A stretch of 64,000 nucleotides of DNA, taken from the NCBI GenBank assembly GCA_002173415.2, contig NHNK02000001.1, positions 186,001-250,000 of the forward strand. The letters are read 5' to 3'. Shown piece after piece: positions 38,151 to 48,562 of the stretch. Within the stretch, counting starts at the first letter, position 1. The number at the start of each line of letters is the position of its first letter. The translations under genes and the position numbers were made by a program. The DNA is from Marinomonas agarivorans. Lineage in GTDB: Bacteria > Pseudomonadota > Gammaproteobacteria > Pseudomonadales > Marinomonadaceae. A model generated the notes under the pieces. The model had not been told where the DNA came from. It did not search any database and saw only the letters and a list, made by a program, of their open reading frames with translations.

Positions 38151-39833
38151 ATGACTCAAAGCTTCGCTGAATTGTTTGAAGAAAGCTTGTTAAGTGTTGA
38201 AATGGCACCAGGCTCAATTGTTACAGGCATCATTGTTGATATTGATAATGAATGGGTAACGGTACACGCAGGCCTAAAATCTGAAGGTGTTATTCCTCGC
38301 TCGCAATTCTTGAATGAGAATGGTGAATTCACTCTGAATATTGGTGACGAAGTTAAAGTAGCTTTGGACGCTGTAGAAGATGGATTCGGTGAGACAAAAC
38401 TCTCTCGTGAAAAAGCAAAACGTGCTGAAACATGGGAAGTTCTTGAAAAAGCCTATGAAAATAGTGAAATCGTTGTTGGTGTTATAAACGGTAAAGTTAA
38501 AGGTGGCTTCACTGTTGATATTGCGAACATTCGTGCTTTCTTACCTGGTTCTTTAGTTGACGTTCGTCCAATTCGTGACACATCTCACCTAGAAGGTGTT
38601 GATTTAGAATTTAAACTGATCAAATTGGATCAGAAGCGTAACAATGTTGTTGTTTCTCGTCGTGCTGTTATGGAAGCAACCAATAGCGCTGAGCGTGAAA
38701 CTCTTCTAGCTTCTCTTGAAGAAGGTCAAGGTGTTAAAGGTATTGTTAAAAACCTTACAGATTACGGTGCGTTCGTTGATCTTGGTGGTGTGGACGGCTT
38801 ACTTCATATCACAGACATGGCTTGGAAGCGTATTAAACACCCAAGTGAAATCATTGCTGTTGGTGATGAGATCGACGTTAAAGTACTTAAGTTTGACCGT
38901 GAGCGTAATCGTGTGTCACTAGGTCTTAAACAGCTTGGTGAAGATCCATGGATTGCAATTAAAGCTCGCTATCCAGAAGGCACAAAAGTAACAGCGAAAG
39001 TTACTAACTTAACTGACTACGGTTGCTTTGCAGAGCTTGAAGAAGGTGTAGAAGGTCTTGTTCACGTTTCTGAAATGGATTGGACAAACAAAAACATCCA
39101 CCCATCTAAAGTCGTTCAAATTGGCGATGAAGTGGAAGTGATGATTCTTGACATCGATGAAGAGCGTCGTCGTATTTCCCTAGGTGTTAAGCAATGTACA
39201 CCTAATCCATGGGAAGAGTTTGCTTCTTCATGTAATAAAGGCGACAAGATTTCTGGAGCGATCAAGTCTATTACTGACTTTGGTGTGTTCATTGGTCTTG
39301 ACGGTGGTATCGATGGTCTTGTACATCTTTCTGATCTTTCTTGGGATGAGAGTGGTGAAGAAGCTGTTCGCAAGTACAAGAAAGGCGATAATTTGGAAAC
39401 AGTTATCCTTTCTATCGATGCCGAGCGCGAGCGTATCTCTTTAGGTGTTAAACAGCTTGAAGAAGATCCATTTGTTGCTTTTGCTGCTGAGAACGATAAA
39501 GGCACAATTGTTACTGGTACAGTAAAAGAAGTTGACGCCAAAGGTGCAGTAGTAACGCTTGCAGAAGGTGTTGAAGCTGGGCTTAAAGTTTCTGAATTGA
39601 GTCGTGATCGTGTTGAAGATGCTACTTCTGTTCTAAAAGAAGGTGATTCTGTTGAAGCTGCTATCATTAATGTTGATCGCAAAGCTCGCACTATTGCTCT
39701 TTCTATCAAGCAAAAAGATGCTGTAGAAGAGAAAGCTGCAATGAAGTCTCACTCAGAGAAAGCACAAGTTGAAGCAAATGGCCCGACAACAATCGGTGAT
39801 CTAATTAAAGCTCAACTAGAAAATCAAAACTAA
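38151..39833 (+). CDS. rpsA: 30S ribosomal protein S1
   Basis: A 560-residue protein of six S1 (OB-fold) repeats, the full length for gammaproteobacteria. The repeat core [15 protein letters not shown] is seen in several copies, for instance [22 protein letters not shown] and [23 protein letters not shown], each quoted only as landmarks. It recruits mRNA to the 30S subunit. The codon use is strongly biased, as for a highly expressed gene. It follows a structured leader and ends at a strong terminator; ihfB, its usual next neighbour, is absent here. Confidence 0.97.
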   Translation: MTQSFAELFEESLLSVEMAPGSIVTGIIVDIDNEWVTVHAGLKSEGVIPRSQFLNENGEFTLNIGDEVKVALDAVEDGFGETKLSREKAKRAETWEVLEKAYENSEIVVGVINGKVKGGFTVDIANIRAFLPGSLVDVRPIRDTSHLEGVDLEFKLIKLDQKRNNVVVSRRAVMEATNSAERETLLASLEEGQGVKGIVKNLTDYGAFVDLGGVDGLLHITDMAWKRIKHPSEIIAVGDEIDVKVLKFDRERNRVSLGLKQLGEDPWIAIKARYPEGTKVTAKVTNLTDYGCFAELEEGVEGLVHVSEMDWTNKNIHPSKVVQIGDEVEVMILDIDEERRRISLGVKQCTPNPWEEFASSCNKGDKISGAIKSITDFGVFIGLDGGIDGLVHLSDLSWDESGEEAVRKYKKGDNLETVILSIDAERERISLGVKQLEEDPFVAFAAENDKGTIVTGTVKEVDAKGAVVTLAEGVEAGLKVSELSRDRVEDATSVLKEGDSVEAAIINVDRKARTIALSIKQKDAVEEKAAMKSHSEKAQVEANGPTTIGDLIKAQLENQN

Positions 39834-39856
39834 GTTTTATTTTTCTAAGCTTATAA

Positions 39857-39886
39857 AATGCGGACCAACGGTCCGCATTTTTTTTT
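39857..39886 (+). terminator. Terminator after rpsA
   Basis: AATGCGGACC (39857-39866) pairs perfectly with GGTCCGCATT (39870-39879), with a 3-base loop and a long T-run. Confidence 0.93.
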
Positions 39887-39981
39887 GCGTCACTATTGTA
39901 TGTCATTTCTGCTATGTTGTTAGATGTTTGATTTTTATATGATAGATCATAGTTGTATGTTGCTTTGGTTAAAGAGGTTAT

Positions 39982-40599
39982 ATGTTTAATAAAAGAGTAA
40001 CTGTTGCGCTTACAGGCGCGTCTGGTATTCAGTATGCTTTGTGCTTGATTGAAGCACTTGTGAAAGAAAATGTGCAAGTGTTTGTCATGATTTCTAAAGC
40101 TGCACATGTGGTTATGTCTACAGAAACAGACTACAAACTCCCCGGGCAAGCAGCTGCTCAAGAGAGCGCATTACAAGATATGTTTTCTGCAAAACCAGAC
40201 CAAATTAAAGTCTTTGGTAAAGAGCAGTGGTTTGCTCCTGTGGCGTCTGGCTCTTCTTCTCCTGCATCTATGGTGGTTGTTCCTTGCTCAACAGGTTGTT
40301 TGTCTGCAATTGCAACTGGTGCAAGTAATAATTTAATTGAGAGAGCGGCCGATGTGGCGTTGAAGGAAAGGCGTCAATTAATTTTAGTACCTAGAGAAAC
40401 GCCATATTCCGAAATTCATTTAGAACATATGCTTAAATTAACCCGAATGGGGGCTGTAATAATGCCAGCATCTCCAGGTTTTTATCATAAGCCTCAATAT
40501 ATTGATGATTTGATTAATTTTATTGTCGCAAGAATATTGGATCACCTTGGTGTACAGCAAAAAATGGTGAAAAGGTGGGGAGATTCAACGCTGAAATAG
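39982..40599 (+). CDS. ubiX: Flavin prenyltransferase UbiX
   Basis: A 205-residue protein that prenylates FMN to make the cofactor of the UbiD decarboxylase in ubiquinone synthesis. Typical motifs are GASGIQYAL near the N-terminus, SGSSSPASMVVVPCSTG and LVPRETPYSEIHL. It has its own unit between rpsA and a glutathione-transferase gene. Confidence 0.93.
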   Translation: MFNKRVTVALTGASGIQYALCLIEALVKENVQVFVMISKAAHVVMSTETDYKLPGQAAAQESALQDMFSAKPDQIKVFGKEQWFAPVASGSSSPASMVVVPCSTGCLSAIATGASNNLIERAADVALKERRQLILVPRETPYSEIHLEHMLKLTRMGAVIMPASPGFYHKPQYIDDLINFIVARILDHLGVQQKMVKRWGDSTLK

Positions 40600-40686
40600 C
40601 CTAAATGCAGTATTGTCTCGTATGGTTTGTATGTTGTATTAGAATTTAAAAAGTATCGGTCAAGTGTGTTTTTTAAGGAGTAAAAT

Positions 40687-41550
40687 GTGAGTAATAGTAA
40701 CGATTATGTTCCACCTAAAGTTTGGTCTCATGATGTGGAGAGTGGTGGTGCTTGGGCGAAAATCAACCGTCCAACAGCGGGTGCAACCCATAGTAAAGAG
40801 CTTCCTAAGGGGGAAAATCCACTACAGTTGTATTCTTTAGCAACACCAAATGGTGTCAAAGTAACCATATTGTTGGAAGAGTTGCTTGAGTTAGGAGTGG
40901 CAGAAGCTGAATATGATGCTTATCTAATTAACATTGGTGAAGGGGATCAGTTTGCTAGTGGTTTCGTTGCCATTAACCCTAACTCAAAAATTCCAGCGTT
41001 AGTGGATCAAAGTGTTGGGCCGGCTATTTCCATTTTTGAATCTGGTGCGATTCTGATGTATTTGGCGGAAAAATTTAATGCGTTTTTACCTAAAGATATT
41101 GCAACTAAAACTCAATGTTTGTCATGGCTGTTTTGGCAAATGGGAAGTGCGCCATATTTAGGCGGTGGATTTGGGCATTTTTATAGTTATGCTCCGGTAA
41201 AAATACAATATTGTATAGATAGATTTTCCATGGAGACCAAGAGGCAAATGGATGTTTTAGACCAGCATTTGCAAAATAATACGTACTTTTGTGGTGATGA
41301 ATATACAGTGGCGGATATGGCAATTTGGCCTTGGTATGGAAGTCTCGTTTTGGGTAATTTATATGATGCTGGTACCTTTTTGGATGTGGCGTCTTACAAA
41401 AACCTCGTTAGGTGGGCAAAAGAAATAGAAAAACGTCCAGCTGTACAGCGTGGTCGCATGGTGAATCGAACTTGGGGTGAACTGTCAGAGCAGCTTCATG
41501 AGCGGCATAGTGCTGAAGATTTTAACAACAAAACGCAGGATAAAATTTGA
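40687..41550 (+). CDS. yghU: YghU-type glutathione S-transferase / disulfide-bond oxidoreductase
   Basis: A 287-residue nu-class glutathione transferase with a thioredoxin-fold N-half (LYSLATPNGVKVTILLEEL, then NPNSKIPALVD) and a helical C-half. The N-terminal extension YVPPKVW and the GEGDQFASGF motif are typical of YghU, which reduces disulfides using two bound glutathiones. GTG start at 40687 with AAGGAG 6 bases upstream. Confidence 0.9.
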   Translation: MSNSNDYVPPKVWSHDVESGGAWAKINRPTAGATHSKELPKGENPLQLYSLATPNGVKVTILLEELLELGVAEAEYDAYLINIGEGDQFASGFVAINPNSKIPALVDQSVGPAISIFESGAILMYLAEKFNAFLPKDIATKTQCLSWLFWQMGSAPYLGGGFGHFYSYAPVKIQYCIDRFSMETKRQMDVLDQHLQNNTYFCGDEYTVADMAIWPWYGSLVLGNLYDAGTFLDVASYKNLVRWAKEIEKRPAVQRGRMVNRTWGELSEQLHERHSAEDFNNKTQDKI

Positions 41551-41600
41551 GCTCGTACATGTAAGTAAGGTGGGGTGATGTTTGTCAGGGCTAATGCAGT

Positions 41601-41858
41601 TTATCTCATGCGTGCTAACAATTGTTTAGTATCTTCATCGCTCCAATCGTCCTTTTCAATTAGCGCTCTTAGTTCTGGGTCGTTTTGTGTTTGGTGAAAA
41701 TTTTTCTGAAACTTAGCGTAGTGATAGTCTTTGATTAATTCTTCATCCTTCGCTGATCTATATATTTTAGCTGCTCTGTCTTCACTTGGAGGTTGTTGTG
41801 GTTTGGATGCAAGCTGATTAACATCTTGATATGCCTTTAAAAATGCTTTTTTATTCAT
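41601..41858 (-). CDS. Small hypothetical protein downstream of trmO
   Basis: An 85-residue charged, soluble protein that I do not recognise. It is rich in Lys, Asp, Glu and Gln, with no signal or membrane segment. Its start overlaps the end of trmO by 8 bases, so translation is likely coupled. It is probably conserved only in close relatives. Confidence 0.65.
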   Translation of the reverse strand: MNKKAFLKAYQDVNQLASKPQQPPSEDRAAKIYRSAKDEELIKDYHYAKFQKNFHQTQNDPELRALIEKDDWSDEDTKQLLARMR

Positions 41859-42585
41859 CTTGATACCTCTGTCGGCAATCTTCTAAATACAATACTTCAA
41901 AATAATCAGTGTGTACTTTCCATTTTACATTAACATTCCATAATTGCATGCCATGTTCCCTCTCTGTCTTATTTATAAGATAAGCGGGTCTTGGGTCTTG
42001 CGCAATAATTTGTTTGATTAATGATCGAATATCTCTCTGTGTTGTTTGTTTGTATCGGATGCAATCTTGCTCCGCCTGTTTGGTGAATATTACTTCTTTA
42101 TTCACTGTTGAGATTGGGGCAAAGCCGTCTTTGGCCTCTGGGATTGCATCAGCATAGGGTAAATAGGGCTTAATATCGATAACTGGGGTGCCATCAAGTA
42201 AATCAGCGCCATGTAAATCAATAAATACTTTTTTATCTTCCTTGTAGATTTTGCCAAGTTTCACTACTGATAATCCAATGGGGTTAGGGCGATGTGTAGA
42301 TCGTGTTGCGAAAACACCAACCTTATTTTTACCACCTAATCTTGGAGGACGAATTTTTGCTTTCCAACCTTCTTGAAGGCAGGCATGAAAAATGAAATGT
42401 ACCCAAATATGAGAGAAGCTTTGCAATCCTTCGAGAGTGTCTAGGCGGTTGAAAGGGGAAAGAAGTTCTATCCGTGCGGTGGCTTCAGTCACTAAACCTG
42501 GTTGGCGAGGAATGCCAAACTTTTGTCGATAACAAGAATGGACTACTCCAATACTAGCAAATGAAAAAGAGTGATCAGATAACAA
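41851..42585 (-). CDS. trmO: tRNA (N6-threonylcarbamoyladenosine37-N6)-methyltransferase TrmO
   Basis: A 244-residue member of the TrmO/YaeB (formerly TsaA/VirR-like) family that methylates t6A37 in some tRNAs. Characteristic motifs: FGIPRQPGL near the N-terminus, FATRSTHRPNPIGLS and LHGADLLDGTPVIDIKPY. TTG start at 42585 with AGAGGA upstream. It is divergent from proA and overlaps a small gene at its 3' end. Confidence 0.92.
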   Translation of the reverse strand: MLSDHSFSFASIGVVHSCYRQKFGIPRQPGLVTEATARIELLSPFNRLDTLEGLQSFSHIWVHFIFHACLQEGWKAKIRPPRLGGKNKVGVFATRSTHRPNPIGLSVVKLGKIYKEDKKVFIDLHGADLLDGTPVIDIKPYLPYADAIPEAKDGFAPISTVNKEVIFTKQAEQDCIRYKQTTQRDIRSLIKQIIAQDPRPAYLINKTEREHGMQLWNVNVKWKVHTDYFEVLYLEDCRQRYQDE

Positions 42586-42713
42586 AATATTCCTCTAAAT
42601 CGTAAGTTTTACACAAAATATGGTGATAATTTTGCTAGTATACCTTTGCAAGTTACATAGACCTAATTCTATGGTTTGGTTTTATTGATCAGTGGTAGGA
42701 ACTAGAGAAAAGT

Positions 42714-43976
42714 ATGTCTTCTATTAAAGAGTATATGGTTCAAGTAGGGCAGCAAGCGCGTGCTGCTTCAAGAGAGTTGGCTCGTGCATCTACGGCCGAT
42801 AAAAATACTGCCCTATTAGCAATTGCAAAAATATTAGACGCTTCTCGACCTCAACTGTTAGCGGCAAATGCTAAAGATACTCAGCAGGCAAAAGAAAATA
42901 ATTTAGAGACCGCATTGGTTGAACGATTGGTTTTAAGTGATCAGCGTATCGATAGTATGATTGAAGGCTTGCGCCAAGTTGCCACTCTTCCAGATCCAGT
43001 GGGAGAGATGACGGAATTCGCTTATCGCCCATCAGGAATTCAACTCGGAAAAATGCGAGTGCCATTAGGGGTAATTGGTATTATTTATGAGTCTCGCCCC
43101 AATGTTACGATTGATGCGGCAAGCTTGTGTTTAAAATCAGGCAATGCTGCAATATTAAGAGGGGGTAGCGAAGCATATCATTCCAATCAAGCTATTGCAG
43201 AGGCAATTAAACAAGGGTTACAAGAAGTTGGCCTGAGTGAAAATCTCGTGCAAATAGTGAATACCACCGACCGAAGTGTTGTTGATGAACTTATTGCAAT
43301 GGATGAGTTTGTCGATGTCATTGTTCCCAGAGGTGGTAAAGGTCTTATTGAGCGTATTAGTAATAACTCAAAAGTGCCAGTGATAAAGCATTTAGATGGC
43401 ATTTGTCATGTGTATATCGATGATGAAGCTGATTTAGACAAAGCACTGCAAATTTCTATGAATGCCAAAACTCGTCGTTATGGTGTGTGTAATGCCATGG
43501 AAACGCTACTAGTGCATGAAAAAATTGCGGCTCAGTTTTTACCAAATATGGCAAATGCTTTCTTTGAAAAGGGCGTTGAGTTGGTTGGTTGTTCTCAATC
43601 TCAAGCCTTAGTCAAAGCGATACAACCGGCAATTGAGGATGACTGGTCAACTGAGTACCTTGCTCCTAAATTATCAATTAAAATTGTTTCTGATCTTGAT
43701 GAGGCAATAACACATATCAATACATTTGGTTCTCAGCATACCGATGCCATTGTTTCACAAAACTATTCGAAAACTCGTATTTTTATGACAGAGGTTGACT
43801 CTGCTTCAGTCATGATAAATGCCTCTACAGGCTTTGCCGATGGGTTTGAATATGGCTTAGGCGCTGAAATTGGTATATCGACAGATAAACTTCATGCTAG
43901 AGGGCCAGTTGGTTTAGTCGGTCTCACAAGTCAAAAATACATTGTTTTTGGCGATGGTCATACTCGGAATAACTAG
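42714..43976 (+). CDS. proA: Gamma-glutamyl phosphate reductase ProA
   Basis: A 420-residue aldehyde-dehydrogenase-fold enzyme of proline synthesis. The catalytic cysteine lies in [30 protein letters not shown] and [18 protein letters not shown] are family signatures. nadD starts 4 bases after its stop, as in Pseudomonas, suggesting a shared transcript into the nadD-to-lipA series. proB is not adjacent. Confidence 0.96.
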   Translation: MSSIKEYMVQVGQQARAASRELARASTADKNTALLAIAKILDASRPQLLAANAKDTQQAKENNLETALVERLVLSDQRIDSMIEGLRQVATLPDPVGEMTEFAYRPSGIQLGKMRVPLGVIGIIYESRPNVTIDAASLCLKSGNAAILRGGSEAYHSNQAIAEAIKQGLQEVGLSENLVQIVNTTDRSVVDELIAMDEFVDVIVPRGGKGLIERISNNSKVPVIKHLDGICHVYIDDEADLDKALQISMNAKTRRYGVCNAMETLLVHEKIAAQFLPNMANAFFEKGVELVGCSQSQALVKAIQPAIEDDWSTEYLAPKLSIKIVSDLDEAITHINTFGSQHTDAIVSQNYSKTRIFMTEVDSASVMINASTGFADGFEYGLGAEIGISTDKLHARGPVGLVGLTSQKYIVFGDGHTRNN

Positions 43977-43979
43977 TTA

Positions 43980-44663
43980 ATGGCATCATCAGTAAATACT
44001 CCGACAGAAGTAAACGGACAGGCAGAGCTAAAAAGTGTCGCTATTATGGGTGGGACGTTTGATCCCATCCATAATGGCCATCTGAGAGTCGCGGTTGAAA
44101 TCCTAGATCATCATAACTTTTCTGAGTTAAGGCTTATTCCTTGCTATCAACCAGTTCATAAGAAACATCCTATAATTAGCTCTGAAGATAGGTTAACAAT
44201 GATTAAATTGGCTTGTCAGAGTGATTCAAGATTATTAGTTGATAGCAGAGAAATTGTTCGCCAAGAGCCGAGCTACACAATAAATACTTTACGTGACTTA
44301 CGACAAGAATTAGGTGAAAAGACGCCATTAGTCATGATAGTCGGTATGGACAGTTTTCTATCTCTGCCTGCATGGGACAGTTGGCACGATATTATTCATT
44401 ATGCTCATATCTTGGTTGTCTCTCGCCCTAATTGGGAGCAAGACTTTGTGAGAGAACTTGCAGATTTTTATGAAAACTACCGTGTTGAAAGTGCAGAAGA
44501 ACTCAAGTTAAGTGCCGCCGGTAAAATTTACTTAGAGGCGTTAACGCCACTTAGTATTTCTTCTAGTATGATCCGAACATTGTGTCGTCAAAAAGCTTCG
44601 ATCGCTTACCTTTTGCCTGACAATGTTCAGCGTTTTATTGAACAAAATGAACTTTATATATAG
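43980..44663 (+). CDS. nadD: Nicotinate-nucleotide adenylyltransferase NadD
   Basis: A 227-residue enzyme that makes deamido-NAD. It has the nucleotidyltransferase loop GGTFDPIHNGHLRVA and the C-terminal ISSSMIRTL motif. It carries about 20 residues before the first motif, rather long for the family, but no better internal ATG exists before AIMGGTFD. It is followed 14 bases later by rsfS. Confidence 0.94.
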   Translation: MASSVNTPTEVNGQAELKSVAIMGGTFDPIHNGHLRVAVEILDHHNFSELRLIPCYQPVHKKHPIISSEDRLTMIKLACQSDSRLLVDSREIVRQEPSYTINTLRDLRQELGEKTPLVMIVGMDSFLSLPAWDSWHDIIHYAHILVVSRPNWEQDFVRELADFYENYRVESAEELKLSAAGKIYLEALTPLSISSSMIRTLCRQKASIAYLLPDNVQRFIEQNELYI

Positions 44664-44677
44664 GACTTTAAAAATTT

Positions 44678-45031
44678 ATGACTGATAAAGAGCTTACATC
44701 TGAACAGATTTTAGAACTTGCTACAGAAGCACTTAGTGATCTGAAAGGAGATAAGATATCTGTTTTGAATGTTAAGCAGCATACTGACATGATGGAGTTT
44801 ATGGTGGTTTGTACAGGAACCTCAAAACGCCATGTTCATGCTCTAGGCCAAAATGTGATAACGCATTTAAAAAATCATGGTTTGCAAGCGCTAGGCTCTG
44901 AAGGAAAAGGCTCAGAAAATGATTGGGTTTTAGTTGATTTGTATGATGTTGTTGTCCATGTCATGACGGACGAAGCGAGAACATTTTATGACCTTGAAAA
45001 GCTCTGGGATATTACAAGTGATAACATTTAA
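44678..45031 (+). CDS. rsfS: Ribosomal silencing factor RsfS
   Basis: A 117-residue protein of the Iojap/RsfS family that binds L14 and blocks 30S-50S joining when nutrients are scarce. Landmarks: CTGTSKRHVHAL and GSENDWVLVDLYDVVVHVM. Between nadD and rlmH, the standard order. Confidence 0.95.
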   Translation: MTDKELTSEQILELATEALSDLKGDKISVLNVKQHTDMMEFMVVCTGTSKRHVHALGQNVITHLKNHGLQALGSEGKGSENDWVLVDLYDVVVHVMTDEARTFYDLEKLWDITSDNI

Positions 45032-45078
45032 TAATATAAAAACGCTATTGCTATTATTGACTTAGATTGGATGGCTGA

Positions 45079-45546
45079 ATGAGAATAAAGCTCATTGCAG
45101 TCGGTACAAAAATGCCGGCTTGGGTTACAGATGGTTTCCATGATTATTGTAAAAGGCTTCCGAAAGATTTTTCATTGGAGTTGGTTGAAATAGCCATGGC
45201 ACCACGGGGGAAAAATGCAGACATTGCCAAAGCCATTCGTAAAGAAGGTGATAGCATGCTGGATGCGATTCCTGCAAATGATAAGGTTATTGCTTTGGAA
45301 GTACTTGGTAAATCATACTCAACGGAACAGCTAGCAGAGCAAGTAGTAGATTGGCGAATGGAGGGAGATAATGTCTCCCTCTTGGTTGGTGGCCCTGATG
45401 GATTAGACGCCCGCTGTCGCCAAAGAGCGGATAAGTTATGGTCATTATCGGACTTAACTCTCCCTCATCCCATTGTTCGTGTTATTTTAGCGGAACAACT
45501 TTATCGAGCTTGGACGCTTATCAACAATCATCCTTACCATAGGTAG
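45079..45546 (+). CDS. rlmH: 23S rRNA (pseudouridine1915-N3)-methyltransferase RlmH
   Basis: A 155-residue SPOUT-fold methyltransferase. The SAM-binding knot is seen in LLVGGPDGLDA, and the C-terminal LPHPIVRVILAEQLYRAW is nearly invariant in the family. Next to mrdA by 11 bases. Confidence 0.96.
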   Translation: MRIKLIAVGTKMPAWVTDGFHDYCKRLPKDFSLELVEIAMAPRGKNADIAKAIRKEGDSMLDAIPANDKVIALEVLGKSYSTEQLAEQVVDWRMEGDNVSLLVGGPDGLDARCRQRADKLWSLSDLTLPHPIVRVILAEQLYRAWTLINNHPYHR

Positions 45547-45557
45547 GTAGTGAACTT

Positions 45558-47438
45558 ATGGCATCAGGACAACAATATTTTCGCGATTATAAAAAAGAGC
45601 AAACAATAACAAAGCACAGGCTTATTTTTGCTACTGCTTTTGTACTTTTTTTGATGCTACTTCTCGTTTTACGGCTGTTTTACCTGCAAGTGATTGAATA
45701 TGAAAGGTATAGAACAAAAGCCGATGAAAACAGATTGATGATCCTTTCTCAGCCTCCTTCCAGAGGTATTATTTATGACCGCAATGGGTTGGTTTTAGCT
45801 GATAACAGACCAATTCACAGTTTGACATTAATTCCTGAGCATATTGACGATCTTGAGGTTTTAAAAACTGAGTTGGCCCAACTGATTGATATTTCAGATG
45901 ATGAATGGAAGACGTACGAAAAAGGTTCTGCATATCGGCGCCCATACCAATCAGTCACGCTCAAATCAAACCTTACCGATAAAGAATGGGCGCGCTTGTC
46001 TGTAAATCTCTATAAATGGGAAGGGGTTCGAGTAGAGGCGCAATTAACAAGATATTACCCTTACGGCGAAGCGTTTTCTCATGCGATTGGTTACGTTGGG
46101 CGCATAACCAAAGATGACTTTCAAGACAAAACTTTAAATAAAGACAACTACCTTGGCTCTCTCTTTATCGGCAAAACAGGCATAGAAGATTTTTACGAAG
46201 AAGAGTTGCATGGCACTCCAGGTTATAGAAAAGTAGAAGTCAGCGCCAGTGGGCGAATTATGGCGGAGATAGAGCAAGAGAATCCAACAACGGGTAAGGA
46301 TATCCACCTACATCTTGATGCCAGATTGCAACAATATGCCTACGACTTGATGGGGAAATATAACGGCTCAGTCATCGTTATGGACCCAGAAACAGGAGGG
46401 TTATTAGCATTTGTTAGCAATCCAGGTTTTGACTCGAATCTTTTTGTTCGTGGTGTTAACAGTAGCGACTATGACAAGTTACGTAACTCCAAACGTCTAC
46501 CCTTGTTTAACCGAGCATTGAAAGGCGGATATCCACCAGCTTCAACCATCAAACCTTTTATGGCGTTAGCTGGTTTAGAAAATGGTTTTGCGACTTGGTC
46601 CGAAAGTTATTATGCGGCTGGTTTCTACCAAATTAATCCTAATGGTAGGCGTTATCGAGACTGGCGTAGAGACGGCCATGGCTGGGTAGATCTAGAGCGC
46701 TCAATTATTGAATCCGTTGATACATATTACTATCAATTAGCTCATAAAATGGGCATTACACCTATTCATGACTTTCTTTATCAATTCGGGTATGGCAAAA
46801 AAAACATACTCGATTTGAATGGTGAAAGCAGGGGGTTATTACCTTCTAATGAATGGAAAAAAGCTAAGTATGGAGAGCCTTGGTATCCAGGAGACTCGGT
46901 TAACGTTGGGATTGGGCAAGGCTTTATGGTTGCAACGCCCTTACAAATTGCATCTGCTATTACTGCAATTGCTAATAGAGGGACTTGGAGAGCACCTCGT
47001 ATGGCCCAAAAAATAGGCGAACAAGATATTGAGTGGCCTGCAGATGATAACAATGAGAAGAAAATTACGTTAAAAAACGAGGCTCACTGGGAAAGAGTGG
47101 TAAAAGCGATGCGTAAAGTCATCACAGACTCTCGCGGAACCGCCAGACGCCTTAGAGGTACGCGTTATAAAATCGCAGGAAAAACCGGTACAGGTCAGTT
47201 ATTTAGTCTGCAAGATGATGAAGAGTATGAAGTAGAAAACCTTGATACTAAATTGCATGATCATGCGTATTTTACCGCCTTTGCTCCTGCAGATAAGCCA
47301 AAGATAGTTGTATTTTCTATTTTTGAAAATGGTAACACCAGTGGTTTGCCAGCGGATTTAGCAAAAAAATTATTCGATGCTTACCTGTATGATAGGTTTC
47401 CGAAAAAATACAACTACCTTAAAGTGAGTTCTCAATGA
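45558..47438 (+). CDS. mrdA: Penicillin-binding protein 2 (elongation transpeptidase)
   Basis: A 626-residue class B PBP anchored by one membrane span near residues 22-43. The transpeptidase motifs are SxxK (PPASTIKPF), SxD/SxN region (ESVDTYYY) and KTG (AGKTGTGQ). It cross-links peptidoglycan during rod-shape elongation together with RodA, whose gene overlaps it by 4 bases. Confidence 0.96.
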   Translation: MASGQQYFRDYKKEQTITKHRLIFATAFVLFLMLLLVLRLFYLQVIEYERYRTKADENRLMILSQPPSRGIIYDRNGLVLADNRPIHSLTLIPEHIDDLEVLKTELAQLIDISDDEWKTYEKGSAYRRPYQSVTLKSNLTDKEWARLSVNLYKWEGVRVEAQLTRYYPYGEAFSHAIGYVGRITKDDFQDKTLNKDNYLGSLFIGKTGIEDFYEEELHGTPGYRKVEVSASGRIMAEIEQENPTTGKDIHLHLDARLQQYAYDLMGKYNGSVIVMDPETGGLLAFVSNPGFDSNLFVRGVNSSDYDKLRNSKRLPLFNRALKGGYPPASTIKPFMALAGLENGFATWSESYYAAGFYQINPNGRRYRDWRRDGHGWVDLERSIIESVDTYYYQLAHKMGITPIHDFLYQFGYGKKNILDLNGESRGLLPSNEWKKAKYGEPWYPGDSVNVGIGQGFMVATPLQIASAITAIANRGTWRAPRMAQKIGEQDIEWPADDNNEKKITLKNEAHWERVVKAMRKVITDSRGTARRLRGTRYKIAGKTGTGQLFSLQDDEEYEVENLDTKLHDHAYFTAFAPADKPKIVVFSIFENGNTSGLPADLAKKLFDAYLYDRFPKKYNYLKVSSQ

Positions 47439-48562
47439 ATGATAACCTCTACTTGCGCCTAAGAGCGTTTGCAAACTCCCGTTTTTGGCAGTTTGTACAC
47501 ACTGATTTCTTTTTGTTGCTTTTGCTGGTTTGTTTGTCTGTAGGTGGTTTGGTTATTCTTTACTCAGCGTCCGGTCAAAGCGATGAGGTTGTTGAGCGAC
47601 AAGTAATACGAATAGTTTTGGGCTTTTTTGCTTGCCTTGTTTTGGCGCAAGTGCCACCTAAATATATGCGACGTGCATCACCATTGCTTTATGTCGGAGT
47701 GTTGGGGCTGCTAATACTCGTACTCTTTTTTGGAGTGGGGGCAAAAGGAGCACAGCGTTGGTTAGAAATTCCTGGTATAGGGCGTTTTCAGCCATCTGAG
47801 TTGATGAAAATCATGATGCCTATGGTGGTCGCATGGTATTTTTCGAGCCGACATCTCCCGCCTTCTTTTAAAAATATTTTTGTTGTCCTTGTGATGGTAT
47901 TGATTCCAGTGTTAGCAATAGCAAGGCAACCAGATCTAGGAACCGCGCTATTAGTTTGTGTGTCCGGATTATTTGTATTGTTTCTTGCCGGACTGAGTTG
48001 GCGCTATATCTTAGGGGCTTTATTGGCTGCTCCTATTGTTGGTTTTTTCCTTTGGCAAGTGATGCACGCTTATCAAAAGCAACGAGTGTTGACTTTCTTA
48101 AACCCAGAAAGTGATCCTTTGGGGGCTGGTTGGAATATTATTCAATCAAAAACAGCGATAGGCTCTGGTGGTATCGAAGGTAAAGGGTGGCTTAACGGAA
48201 CACAAGCACAACTTGAATACCTACCAGAAAGCCATACAGACTTTATCATTGCTGTTTTGGCTGAAGAGTTTGGGATGTTTGGTTGTCTTATGTTGTTATT
48301 GACTTATTTTTTAATCATTGCCAGAGGGCTTTATATAGCCTCAATTGCCGAAGATAATTATGGTCGGCTGTTGGCAGGAAGTCTTACACTAACTTTTTTT
48401 GTTTATGTTTTTGTTAATATTGGTATGGTTTCCGGCATTTTGCCGGTTGTAGGTGTTCCTCTACCTTTAGTAAGTTATGGTGGAACTTCTATTATTACAA
48501 TTATGTCAACGTTTGGCATATTAATGTCGATACATACCCATAAGAAGAGAGTGAGACGATGA
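47435..48562 (+). CDS. mrdB: Rod-shape peptidoglycan glycosyltransferase RodA
   Basis: A 375-residue SEDS-family polymerase with about ten membrane spans. Motifs RFQPSELMKIMMP, ARQPDLGTALL, GLSWRYILGAL and PLVSYGGTSI are characteristic. It overlaps mrdA by 4 bases and mltB by 4 bases, so the genes are tightly coupled. Confidence 0.96.
   Translation: MNDNLYLRLRAFANSRFWQFVHTDFFLLLLLVCLSVGGLVILYSASGQSDEVVERQVIRIVLGFFACLVLAQVPPKYMRRASPLLYVGVLGLLILVLFFGVGAKGAQRWLEIPGIGRFQPSELMKIMMPMVVAWYFSSRHLPPSFKNIFVVLVMVLIPVLAIARQPDLGTALLVCVSGLFVLFLAGLSWRYILGALLAAPIVGFFLWQVMHAYQKQRVLTFLNPESDPLGAGWNIIQSKTAIGSGGIEGKGWLNGTQAQLEYLPESHTDFIIAVLAEEFGMFGCLMLLLTYFLIIARGLYIASIAEDNYGRLLAGSLTLTFFVYVFVNIGMVSGILPVVGVPLPLVSYGGTSIITIMSTFGILMSIHTHKKRVRR

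Noticed and set aside
39116-39709. 197-codon minus-strand frame inside rpsA
   Set aside because: Ser/Thr-rich shadow caused by biased codon use in rpsA; no homology features.
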